The notes below the pieces were generated by a model. It made no database searches. It was not told the origin of the DNA and was given only the letters and a program-made list of their open reading frames with translations. The position numbers were made by a program, and so were the translations under genes. A stretch of DNA of 5,200 bases from Bryobacterales bacterium (lineage in GTDB: Bacteria > Acidobacteriota > Terriglobia > Bryobacterales > Bryobacteraceae): contig JAOAPP010000213.1 of assembly GCA_025462985.1 (NCBI GenBank), positions 1-5,200 of the forward strand. Direction: 5' to 3'. Every line of letters begins with the position of its first letter. Positions within the stretch are counted from its first letter, which is position 1. Positions 1 through 5,200 of this stretch are shown piece after piece.

Positions 1-366
1 GATTTTCGCGATCCGGCTGTCCACCTGGCGACCATAACCGTTGCGCTCGATGGTCAGGTCTACCAGACCAAGTGATTCCTGGTTCGGGTTGAGCACTTCG
101 GATGCCAGAAGGATCGCCCCGGCGCACGTACCGAAGACCGGTTTTTCCGCGCCGAACTGCCGCAGAGGCTCGAAAAGCTTTTCCAGGTTGAGGAGCTTCA
201 GCATAGTGGTGCTTTCACCGCCAGGAATCACCAACCCATCCACGGATTTCAAGTCAGCCTCTGTCCGGACCTCCCGAGCCTGAGCGCCCGCCCGCTCGAG
301 GGCGCTTCGATGCGCCTCGAAATCCCCCTGCAGGGCGAGTACTCCGATAACCGGTTCATTCGCCAA
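1..366 (-). CDS. pdxT: PdxT, glutaminase subunit of PLP synthase (3' end outside the window)
   Basis: Class I glutamine amidotransferase that hydrolyses glutamine and passes ammonia to PdxS for pyridoxal 5'-phosphate synthesis in the cytoplasm. The 122 visible residues carry the family landmarks in order: GVLALQGDFEAH at 8-19, the oxyanion-hole segment IPGGESTT at 47-54, the nucleophile-elbow GTCAGAILLA at 79-88 with catalytic Cys81, and ERNGYGRQVDS at 107-117. PdxT is usually about 190-200 residues, so roughly the last third, including the His and Glu of the catalytic triad, lies left of the window. I chose the TTG at 364-366 as start: it puts the family N-terminus in the expected place, no ATG or GTG is available in frame, and AAGGAA (378-383) sits 11 nt upstream. 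An in-frame TTG overlapping the pdxS stop is a less likely alternative. The gap to pdxS is 23 nt, so the two are co-transcribed. Identification is very secure; the start is fairly secure. Confidence 0.95.
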   Translation of the reverse strand, partial: MANEPVIGVLALQGDFEAHRSALERAGAQAREVRTEADLKSVDGLVIPGGESTTMLKLLNLEKLFEPLRQFGAEKPVFGTCAGAILLASEVLNPNQESLGLVDLTIERNGYGRQVDSRIAKI

Positions 367-377
367 AGTGCGTTTTA

Positions 378-383
378 TTCCTT
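378..383 (-). promoter_or_regulatory. Ribosome binding site of pdxT, supports the TTG start
   Basis: Reading on the minus strand, AAGGAA lies in the 23-nt gap between the pdxS stop codon and the TTG start of pdxT, 11 nt before the start. The spacing is slightly long, but no other purine-rich stretch fits and no ATG or GTG lies in frame. It is the main support for a TTG start. Confidence 0.5.
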
Positions 384-389
384 TCTTAT

Positions 390-1277
390 TTACCAACCAC
401 GTGTCTGCATCAGCTCCGAACTCTCGAGCTTCGAGATATCCAGACCGGGCATCGCATCTCCGAGTTCTTCACTTGCTTCGAGCAACTTCACTGGATCGCG
501 GTAATAGGTGGCCGCTTTGACAATGGCTTTGGCGCGCACTTCCGGATCCGAAGACTTGAAAATACCTGAGCCGACAAACACGGCTTCCGCTCCCAACTGC
601 ATAACGAGCGCGGCATCCGCCGGAGTGGCGATTCCACCGGCTGAGAAGTTCGGAACCGGGAGCTTTCCGTTTTGCGCGACGTACTGCACCAGTTCAAGCG
701 GCGCCTGCAGGTTCTTGGCTTCATGAACCAGTTCTTCCCTGCCGAGCACAGTGAGCTGCTTCATTTCCTTGACGATTGTGCGGATGTGACGTACCGCCTC
801 GACGATGTTGCCCGAACCTGCTTCGCCCTTTGTCCGGATCATGGCCGCGCCTTCAGCGATGCGGCGCAGGGCTTCGCCGAGATTCCGGGCTCCGCAGACA
901 AATGGGATTTTGTAGTCGTGCTTGTCGACGTGGTGCTCCTCGTCAGCCGGCGTCAGCACCTCGCTCTCGTCGATGTAATCAACCCCGAGAGCCTCGAGGA
1001 TCCGCGCTTCGATGAAATGGCCGATTCGCACTTTGGCCATCACGGGAACGGAGACCGACTCCATGATGTCGCGGATGACCCGGATCTGGGACATACGCGC
1101 CACGCCGCCTTCCTTGCGGATATCCGAGGGCACGCGTTCGAGGGCCATAACGGCCACCGCCCCGGCGCGCTCAGCAATCACCGCCTGCTCCGCGCTGACG
1201 ACGTCCATGATGACGCCGCCCTTCAGCATTTCGGCGAGTCCGACTTTCAAGCGGAACTGATCGGTTTGAAAATTCAT
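390..1277 (-). CDS. pdxS: PdxS, pyridoxal 5'-phosphate synthase lyase subunit
   Basis: Synthase subunit of the DXP-independent vitamin B6 pathway; it condenses ribose 5-phosphate, glyceraldehyde 3-phosphate and ammonia into PLP. The protein has 295 residues, the normal family length, and is a (beta/alpha)8 barrel. Visible hallmarks are [19 protein letters not shown] (8-26) with Asp25, [12 protein letters not shown] (80-91) with Lys82, and [11 protein letters not shown] (147-157) with Lys150. These match the family's Asp24, Lys81 and Lys149 (B. subtilis numbering), the residues that carry the covalent intermediates. The phosphate-binding [13 protein letters not shown] and VGSGIF segments follow. 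The open frame extends upstream to 1346, but the start is placed at 1277 because the protein there begins [11 protein letters not shown] and AGGAGA lies 6 nt upstream; the extra 23 residues overlap the regulator gene and are not family-like. All catalytic residues are present, so it should be active. Confidence 0.98.
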   Translation of the reverse strand: MNFQTDQFRLKVGLAEMLKGGVIMDVVSAEQAVIAERAGAVAVMALERVPSDIRKEGGVARMSQIRVIRDIMESVSVPVMAKVRIGHFIEARILEALGVDYIDESEVLTPADEEHHVDKHDYKIPFVCGARNLGEALRRIAEGAAMIRTKGEAGSGNIVEAVRHIRTIVKEMKQLTVLGREELVHEAKNLQAPLELVQYVAQNGKLPVPNFSAGGIATPADAALVMQLGAEAVFVGSGIFKSSDPEVRAKAIVKAATYYRDPVKLLEASEELGDAMPGLDISKLESSELMQTRGW

Positions 1278-1283
1278 GATGGT

Positions 1284-1289
1284 TCTCCT
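1284..1289 (-). promoter_or_regulatory. Ribosome binding site of pdxS, decides the start
   Basis: AGGAGA on the minus strand lies 6 nt before the ATG at 1275-1277, in the 25-nt gap after the regulator stop codon. It decides for the shorter form over the longer open frame that reaches 1346. Confidence 0.85.
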
Positions 1290-1302
1290 AAAGGACAGAT
1301 AA

Positions 1303-2796
1303 CTAAACGAGCGCTGCTGCAGGCTCCAGGTCATTACCGGCTGCATCCGCGGCGAGTTCGCTTTCAGCGGCCTCGCCTAAAACTTGAATTCCCCGGGTAA
1401 TCTGCTCCGGAGGCAGGCCTCCGAAACTAATTCGCAAACTTCTTGTATGCGATGGCCGAATCGAAAAATACGGTCCGGCTAAAAACGTCACGCCGTTCTC
1501 CTGAGCACGGCGGAGAACGGCCTCGGCGGACAGCGGCGCCGGCAGCTCAATCCACAGATTCAAGCCGCCCTCGGGACGCGTATAACGCGATCGCGCGGGC
1601 AAATGCCGGGCGCACGCGTCAAGTGCGGCGTGCAGGCGTTCCGCACCCGACTGCCTGGTGCGCTCCAGGTGCCGGGCCAGTTCCCCAGACTCCGCAAAAC
1701 GAAGCAGTACCGCCTGGGCCAACTGGTCTGAATGCAGGTCGCTCACTTCTTTGGCCTCCGCCAGCCTGGCAATAACAGGCCGCGGGGCAATTGCCCAGCC
1801 CACGCGCAGACCGGGAAAGCCGATCTTCGAGTAGCTTCGAAGCAGAATCGTGCTTCCTCCCTTGTCCAGCTGCTTCAAAGTGGGAAGCGAGGCGCCCCGA
1901 TAGCGCAGTTCACTGTAAATATCGCTTTCTACCAGCACACACTGAAAGCGTTCCGCCAAGGCCACCACTCGCTCGCGGCGCTCGAGCGGCAACGTCGATC
2001 CGGTGGGGTTCTGAAAGGTCGGCGTCACCAGCAGCAGCTTCGGGCGGTGCCGCTGGAGCGCGGCCTCCAGAGCTTCTGGTTCGATTCCCGAGTGGTCCAC
2101 CGGCACGCCGATGAGCTCGGCACCGGACCGCGAAAACACCCGCAGCAGGCCACGGTACACCGGATCTTCGGAGAGAACCGTCACGCCCGGACGCGCAAAC
2201 AGGCGGGCCAGCAAATCGAGCGCCTGCTGGCAGCCGTTGGTGACAATCAAGTCGTCTCCCGGCCGGGCGATTCCCGCTTCCGCCGCTTCTTTGAGCAAGT
2301 AACGTCGGAGCGGCGCATAGCCGAGCGATGACCCCAGGTGCAAAATCTCTGCCGCCTCAGGCGATTCGATGACCTGCCGGGCGACTCTGCGGAACGGGGA
2401 GAGTGGAAGCTGATCCTCGGCCGGGCTCGAACTCGCAAAACTGATCTCAATCTTTGACCGCAATGGCCTGGGCTGGGCCTCAGGCGGCGGCAGCAATGAA
2501 CCCCAATCCCGTCCAGCGGCTGGAGCCGCATCCTCGCGCGCAGCGACAAAGCTGCCCCGGCCGACCTGCGCTGCAATCTGCCTCGACTCTTCCAACAGCG
2601 CGTAAGCAGCAGATACAGTGGTGCGATTCAATCCCAGTTGAGAAGCCAGTTCGCGGGTGGCGGGCAGGCGATCTCCTGCTGTCAAGGCCGAGCTCTCAAT
2701 CAGGCTGGAAATGGCATCGGCGAGCTGCTTGTACAGCGGCGTCTCGGACCTCGTGTCCAAAGCGAGATGAGAAAGGCTGAGCAACAGTCCAAGCAT
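1303..2796 (-). CDS. pdxR: MocR-family (GntR-type HTH plus aminotransferase domain) regulator, likely PdxR
   Basis: Transcription regulator that binds DNA through an N-terminal winged helix and senses PLP through a fold type I aminotransferase-like domain. From the chosen ATG it has 497 residues, typical for MocR proteins. The GntR-type HTH covers about 17-85 (TPLYKQL, then [20 protein letters not shown], ending GRGSFV). A Pro/Ala-rich linker follows at about 86-115, then the aminotransferase domain. That domain keeps [10 protein letters not shown] (187-196), FQNPTG (261-266) with Asn263, SDIYSELRY (291-299) with Asp292 and Tyr294, SYSK with the PLP-lysine Lys324, Arg331 and a C-terminal LRISF with Arg455. 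The start is uncertain: ATG at 2796 has no strong SD; a TTG at 2784 and a GTG at 2913 are in frame. The GTG would add 39 residues that look unlike the family. Position 25 nt ahead of pdxS makes PdxR the best reading; other MocR specificities are possible. The gene symbol is inferred from context. Confidence 0.85.
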   Translation of the reverse strand: MLGLLLSLSHLALDTRSETPLYKQLADAISSLIESSALTAGDRLPATRELASQLGLNRTTVSAAYALLEESRQIAAQVGRGSFVAAREDAAPAAGRDWGSLLPPPEAQPRPLRSKIEISFASSSPAEDQLPLSPFRRVARQVIESPEAAEILHLGSSLGYAPLRRYLLKEAAEAGIARPGDDLIVTNGCQQALDLLARLFARPGVTVLSEDPVYRGLLRVFSRSGAELIGVPVDHSGIEPEALEAALQRHRPKLLLVTPTFQNPTGSTLPLERRERVVALAERFQCVLVESDIYSELRYRGASLPTLKQLDKGGSTILLRSYSKIGFPGLRVGWAIAPRPVIARLAEAKEVSDLHSDQLAQAVLLRFAESGELARHLERTRQSGAERLHAALDACARHLPARSRYTRPEGGLNLWIELPAPLSAEAVLRRAQENGVTFLAGPYFSIRPSHTRSLRISFGGLPPEQITRGIQVLGEAAESELAADAAGNDLEPAAALV

Positions 2797-2810
2797 ACCA
2801 ATTTGGACTG
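2785..2810. promoter_or_regulatory. Perfect 8+8 bp inverted repeat across the regulator start, candidate operator
   Basis: Arms CAGTCCAA (2785-2792) and TTGGACTG (2803-2810) are exact reverse complements around a 10-bp spacer. Arm centres are 18 bp apart, nearly two helical turns, as expected for a dimeric repressor. The spacer holds the ATG proposed as the regulator start (2794-2796). A smaller nested palindrome, CCAATTTGG (2798-2806), overlaps it. In RNA the same repeat could form a hairpin with the start codon in its loop. Function is inferred from position and symmetry only. Confidence 0.5.
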
Positions 2811-2844
2811 CTTCTAGCCAGCCACGCGGCGGGCACTGAGCGGG

Positions 2845-2853
2845 TGGTACTAT
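2845..2853 (+). promoter_or_regulatory. Candidate extended -10 promoter for the exported-protein gene
   Basis: TGG followed by TACTAT matches the TGn extended -10 pattern (TGnTAnnnT). No convincing -35 hexamer lies 16-18 bp upstream, which is normal for extended -10 promoters. Transcription would start near 2860, giving a leader of about 60 nt before the ATG at 2923. It lies in the divergent gap about 35 bp from the inverted repeat, so a protein bound there could affect it. I found no clear promoter reading the other way for the regulator. Confidence 0.4.
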
Positions 2854-2922
2854 GCGGATGGAAACCCGGCTGGTTCTGAGTGATGGAGGATCAGCGGCAC
2901 TCTCAACTCCCACGAAACAAGC

Positions 2923-4032
2923 ATGAAGTTTCGCATTTTGGCTTCCCTAACCGGCATTGCGATCTGCCTTTTTCTTATCGTTTCACCTATTGGCGCGCAG
3001 AAGCGAAAGAATAATGCGGAGCCGAAAAGCCAAGTGACCCCATTGCCGCCGGAGCCGCCCATGGCCTTGGTGGTGGACACCGATTCGCTCGATTTCCATA
3101 TTTCTCCCTTGCTTAAGACAGGGGGTCTCTCGGCGCAGATCAAACAGAGCCTGAACGATCTGCTCCGGAACACGCACGGGGAGACCATCGTGAAGCTGCG
3201 CGCCTTTGTCGCCGGATCGGGCGACGCCAGGCGCGTACAGGCGCAGGTAGCGGACCTGTTCACCGAACATCATTTGCCGCTTCCCGTGCTGACCATTATT
3301 CAAATCGGCGCACTCGGCCAGGAATCCGCGCAGGTTGTGATCGAGGCCGTTGTATCCACCCACCGCCCCGTGAACCAGAATGGCCTCGCTTTCTTTTTCG
3401 ACCAACGAGGGAAGTCGCTTCAGAAGGCAGTGGAGCAGTTTCGGGCCAATGCCGAAGCGGCTGGTGTGCCGCCCGAGAATATTTTGAGCTGCACGTGCTT
3501 TGCGGCACGCATAGAGGACCACGCCGAAGCGCTGAAGCAGGTGAAAACGCTCTTCCCCAAATCCGAGCTAAACCTGGTTCAGGCGATCCGCGACCCGTTG
3601 AACGACGCGGCGAGTTGCGAGGGCGTTGCGCAACTGTCATCCCCGCCAAAGGATCCGGTGGTGCTGAAGGAGTTCGCGCACGCCACGCTGGTCCATTCGC
3701 AGCAACTGATTTTCACGGGTCTGCAGCTTAGTTTCGGCAACTATCTGGACGACGCGCAGCAGGCATTCAAACGGCTGGAGAGGGCAGCCAGGGCTCTGGA
3801 ACCGCTCGAGACGCCGGTTCAGGTGACCGGTTTTGCGCTGGACGGTTCTTCCGCCGCGGCCCTGCGAAAGACGATCCCGCTCGCGCCAGGAACATTCAGC
3901 ATTCACGGTGTGGAGGGCCTGCCGAGCGTCGACGCATCGGCCGGGATCGAGGCCATCCTCGCGCCCAATGTGCAGGCGGCCGTTGTTCAGCGCAAGAAGG
4001 GAGAGGAGGCAGGTACAATTCTCCATGAATGA
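2923..4032 (+). CDS. Exported protein with three tandem diverged RidA/YjgF-like domains
   Basis: 369 residues of unknown function. Residues 1-25 are a signal peptide: MKFR, a hydrophobic core at about 5-20, then SPIGA with likely cleavage before Gln26; a Lys- and Pro-rich spacer (27-46) follows, with no lipobox. The rest reads as three repeats of the RidA fold. Domain 1, about 48-148, aligns with E. coli RidA through [28 protein letters not shown] and VVIEAVV (Glu141). Domain 2, about 152-240, has [22 protein letters not shown] and CEGVAQL. Domain 3, about 247-348, has [16 protein letters not shown] and [15 protein letters not shown]. The catalytic arginine of RidA (Arg105) is replaced by Leu123, Leu216 and Phe325, so enamine deaminase activity is unlikely. 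The only mature-part cysteines (190, 192, 232) all sit in domain 2. The start has no good SD; the next GGAGGA is 32 nt away. Its stop overlaps the sugar kinase by 4 nt. Rid assignment is by eye. Confidence 0.75.
   Translation: MKFRILASLTGIAICLFLIVSPIGAQKRKNNAEPKSQVTPLPPEPPMALVVDTDSLDFHISPLLKTGGLSAQIKQSLNDLLRNTHGETIVKLRAFVAGSGDARRVQAQVADLFTEHHLPLPVLTIIQIGALGQESAQVVIEAVVSTHRPVNQNGLAFFFDQRGKSLQKAVEQFRANAEAAGVPPENILSCTCFAARIEDHAEALKQVKTLFPKSELNLVQAIRDPLNDAASCEGVAQLSSPPKDPVVLKEFAHATLVHSQQLIFTGLQLSFGNYLDDAQQAFKRLERAARALEPLETPVQVTGFALDGSSAAALRKTIPLAPGTFSIHGVEGLPSVDASAGIEAILAPNVQAAVVQRKKGEEAGTILHE
4004..4009 (+). promoter_or_regulatory. Strong but distant Shine-Dalgarno-like stretch before the sugar kinase
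   Basis: AGGAGG lies inside the end of the upstream gene, 19 nt before the kinase ATG at 4029. That is too far for ordinary spacing; the nearer AGGT (4011-4014) is weaker, at 14 nt. Together with the ATGA stop/start overlap this suggests that ribosomes finishing the upstream gene restart on the kinase. Confidence 0.3.
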
Positions 4033-5063
4033 CTCCCTCCATTGCCACCTTTGGCGAAATCATGCTTCGCCTGTCGCCTCCCGGTTATGAACGCCTCCTT
4101 CAATCTCCGCTCTTTGTAGCGACTTTCGGCGGGGGCGAGGCCAACGTGGCCGTTTCCGTCGCGCAATTCGGGGCCGAGGCGCGGTTCATCACGGTTCTTC
4201 CTGAGAAGAACGCGATTGCCGACGCGCTGGTGGGAGAGATGAGGCGCTTCGGTGTGGATGCTAGTCACCTCGTGCGGGGCCCCGGACGCATGGGCGTCTA
4301 CTTTGTGGAGGCGGGAGCCAACCAACGCCCTTCGAGCGTGCTTTACGACCGGGCCGGGAGCGCGATCGCGATTGCCCAGCGCGATGCTATCGACTGGAAG
4401 ACCGCACTCAAGGACGCCACCTGGTTCCACATTACCGGAATCACCCCTGCCATCAGTGAATCGGCAGCGGAACTGGCCATCGAAGCGCTTCAAACGGCAC
4501 GCGGTCTTGGCATTCGGACGTCCTGTGATCTCAACTATCGAAAGAACCTCTGGAAGTGGGGAAAGGCTGCGTCCGAGGTGATGCCGCTGCTCGCGAAGCT
4601 CACGGACGTTTGCATCGCCAATGAGGAAGACTGCCAGAAAGCGCTCAACATCCACGTGGATATCGATGTGGAATCCGGAAGCCTGGAACGTGAGAAGTAT
4701 TCGGAGCTCGCCGAGCGCGTGCTTGCCACCTACCGCGACATGAAGATGATCGCGATCACGCTGCGGGAATCGAAGAGTGCTTCGCACAATGGCTGGTCAG
4801 CCTGTCTGTACGATGGAAAGGAGTTCCTGCTCAGCAAGAAGTACGAGATCACCCATATAGTGGATCGTGTCGGCGGCGGCGACAGCTTCGCGGGCGGCCT
4901 CATTTATGGGCTGTCCACGTTTGAAAGCCGTGCGGAAGCGCTGGAGTTCGCGGTGGCGGCATCGGCGCTGAAGCATTCTATTCCCGGCGATTTCAACCGC
5001 TTCAGTGTCGAAGAAGTTCTGGCACTCGTCAAAGGCGGCGGGTCTGGCCGCGTACAACGCTGA
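4029..5063 (+). CDS. kdgK: PfkB-family sugar kinase, probably 2-keto-3-deoxygluconate kinase
   Basis: Cytoplasmic ribokinase-fold enzyme that most likely phosphorylates 2-keto-3-deoxygluconate at O6 with ATP, feeding the Entner-Doudoroff/uronate degradation route. The 344-residue product has the typical length. The N-terminus [19 protein letters not shown] (8-26) and [10 protein letters not shown] (34-43) are typical of the KdgK branch, as are [22 protein letters not shown] (91-112) in the substrate lid region, DLNYRKNLW (167-175) and NEED (198-201). The PfkB signature GGGDSFAGG (282-290) supplies the catalytic base Asp285 and the anion hole. The stretch at about 207-225 is a normal feature of this branch. 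ATG at 4029 shares ATGA with the upstream stop codon, indicating co-transcription and probable translational coupling. An ATG at 4025 is in another frame and is not used. No other sugar-catabolism gene is visible here, so substrate is a family-level inference; fructokinase or another 2-keto-sugar kinase is the main alternative. Confidence 0.88.
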   Translation: MTPSIATFGEIMLRLSPPGYERLLQSPLFVATFGGGEANVAVSVAQFGAEARFITVLPEKNAIADALVGEMRRFGVDASHLVRGPGRMGVYFVEAGANQRPSSVLYDRAGSAIAIAQRDAIDWKTALKDATWFHITGITPAISESAAELAIEALQTARGLGIRTSCDLNYRKNLWKWGKAASEVMPLLAKLTDVCIANEEDCQKALNIHVDIDVESGSLEREKYSELAERVLATYRDMKMIAITLRESKSASHNGWSACLYDGKEFLLSKKYEITHIVDRVGGGDSFAGGLIYGLSTFESRAEALEFAVAASALKHSIPGDFNRFSVEEVLALVKGGGSGRVQR

Positions 5064-5074
5064 TCTGGCTCGCG

Positions 5075-5096
5075 GCCGGGGCTCGCTGCGTCCGGC
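5075..5096. other. GC-rich inverted repeat after the sugar kinase
   Basis: GCCGG (5075-5079) and CCGGC (5092-5096) can pair; allowing one bulged G (5074), CGC at 5071-5073 and GCG at 5097-5099 extend the stem to 8 pairs with a 12-nt loop. No T-run follows, so it is not a standard intrinsic terminator. It may only slow polymerase or protect the mRNA end, or be chance in GC-rich DNA. Confidence 0.25.
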
Positions 5097-5101
5097 GCGG
5101 G

Positions 5102-5107
5102 TATAAT
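5102..5107 (+). promoter_or_regulatory. Consensus -10 box before the last gene
   Basis: Exact TATAAT in a GC-rich 65-nt intergenic gap. The -35 region 17 bp upstream (5079-5084) is poor. Transcription would begin near 5114, only about 15 nt before the ATG at 5129, giving a very short leader that would cut into the SD-like AAAGGT at 5112-5117. Confidence 0.45.
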
Positions 5108-5128
5108 CCAGAAAGGTCCACACCCAGA

Positions 5129-5200
5129 ATGCAGTTTCGAATGCCGACCGCCACTGCGGCCGGGTTCTGCGCAGCCATCCTGCTGCTCGGAAACCTGTGC
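5129..5200 (+). CDS. Start of a gene for a probably exported or membrane protein (cut by window edge)
   Basis: Twenty-four codons are open to the edge. The visible peptide begins MQFRMPTATAAG and continues with the hydrophobic run FCAAILLLGNLC, which looks like the N-terminus of a signal peptide or first membrane segment; the cysteines at 14 and 24 could include a lipobox, but the context is too short to judge. ATG at 5129 has AAAGGT 11 nt upstream and TATAAT at 5102-5107; an ATG four codons further in (5141) is an alternative start. Family unknown. Confidence 0.5.
   Translation, partial: MQFRMPTATAAGFCAAILLLGNLC

Noticed and set aside
1278..1346. Extension of PdxS by 23 residues upstream
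   Set aside because: It overlaps the end of the regulator gene and has no family similarity, whereas the ATG at 1277 has a good SD at the right distance.
672..1400. 242-codon open frame on the plus strand across pdxS
   Set aside because: It is antisense to a gene with all catalytic residues of PdxS; its translation shows no family features and has no ribosome binding site. It arises from the codon bias of the GC-rich gene.
2797..2913. Extension of the regulator by 39 residues to a GTG start
   Set aside because: The added part has no domain match, lacks an SD, would cover the candidate divergent promoter, and MocR proteins normally begin a short way before the PLYKQL motif.
4014..4019. TACAAT as an internal promoter for the sugar kinase
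   Set aside because: No -35 element at suitable spacing (the closest, TTGTTC, is 25 bp away), and transcription would begin almost at the ATG; the sequence is also coding.
3987..4787. 266-codon open frame on the minus strand across the sugar kinase
   Set aside because: Antisense shadow of a clear PfkB kinase; its Arg/His-rich translation resembles no family I know.
5071..5099. Intrinsic terminator after the sugar kinase
   Set aside because: A bulged GC hairpin can be drawn, but no T-run follows it, so I list it only as an inverted repeat.

Overview
The window is GC-rich bacterial DNA, densely coding and not visibly mobile. It holds six genes in two divergent groups that meet around 2797-2922. 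There are no RNA genes, insertion sequences, CRISPR arrays or long repeats that I can see. The gene set and style (DXP-independent vitamin B6 synthesis with a MocR regulator, an exported Rid-like protein, a KDG-kinase-type sugar kinase, and TATAAT-like boxes very close to start codons) would fit an Acidobacteriota-like soil bacterium. That placement is an impression, not something proven from the sequence.

Minus-strand group, read right to left: a MocR/PdxR-type regulator (1303-2796), then pdxS (390-1277), then pdxT (1-366, cut by the window edge). Gaps are only 25 and 23 nt, so a single pdxR-pdxS-pdxT transcript is likely. PdxS and PdxT together form the PLP synthase, which makes pyridoxal 5'-phosphate from ribose 5-phosphate, glyceraldehyde 3-phosphate and glutamine ammonia. 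The regulator carries a PLP-binding aminotransferase fold and is well placed to sense the product.

Plus-strand group: a 369-residue exported protein (2923-4032) overlaps by 4 nt a PfkB-family sugar kinase closest to 2-keto-3-deoxygluconate kinase (4029-5063). A new gene with a hydrophobic, signal-like N-terminus starts at 5129 and runs off the right edge.

The most unusual item is the exported protein. By eye it reads as three tandem, diverged RidA/YjgF-like domains behind a signal peptide, and all three lack the arginine that RidA enamine deaminases need. The second item is an 8+8 bp perfect inverted repeat (2785-2810) lying across the likely start codon of the regulator, a good candidate for an autoregulatory operator or translation-control hairpin. 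No wholly new multi-gene system is evident.
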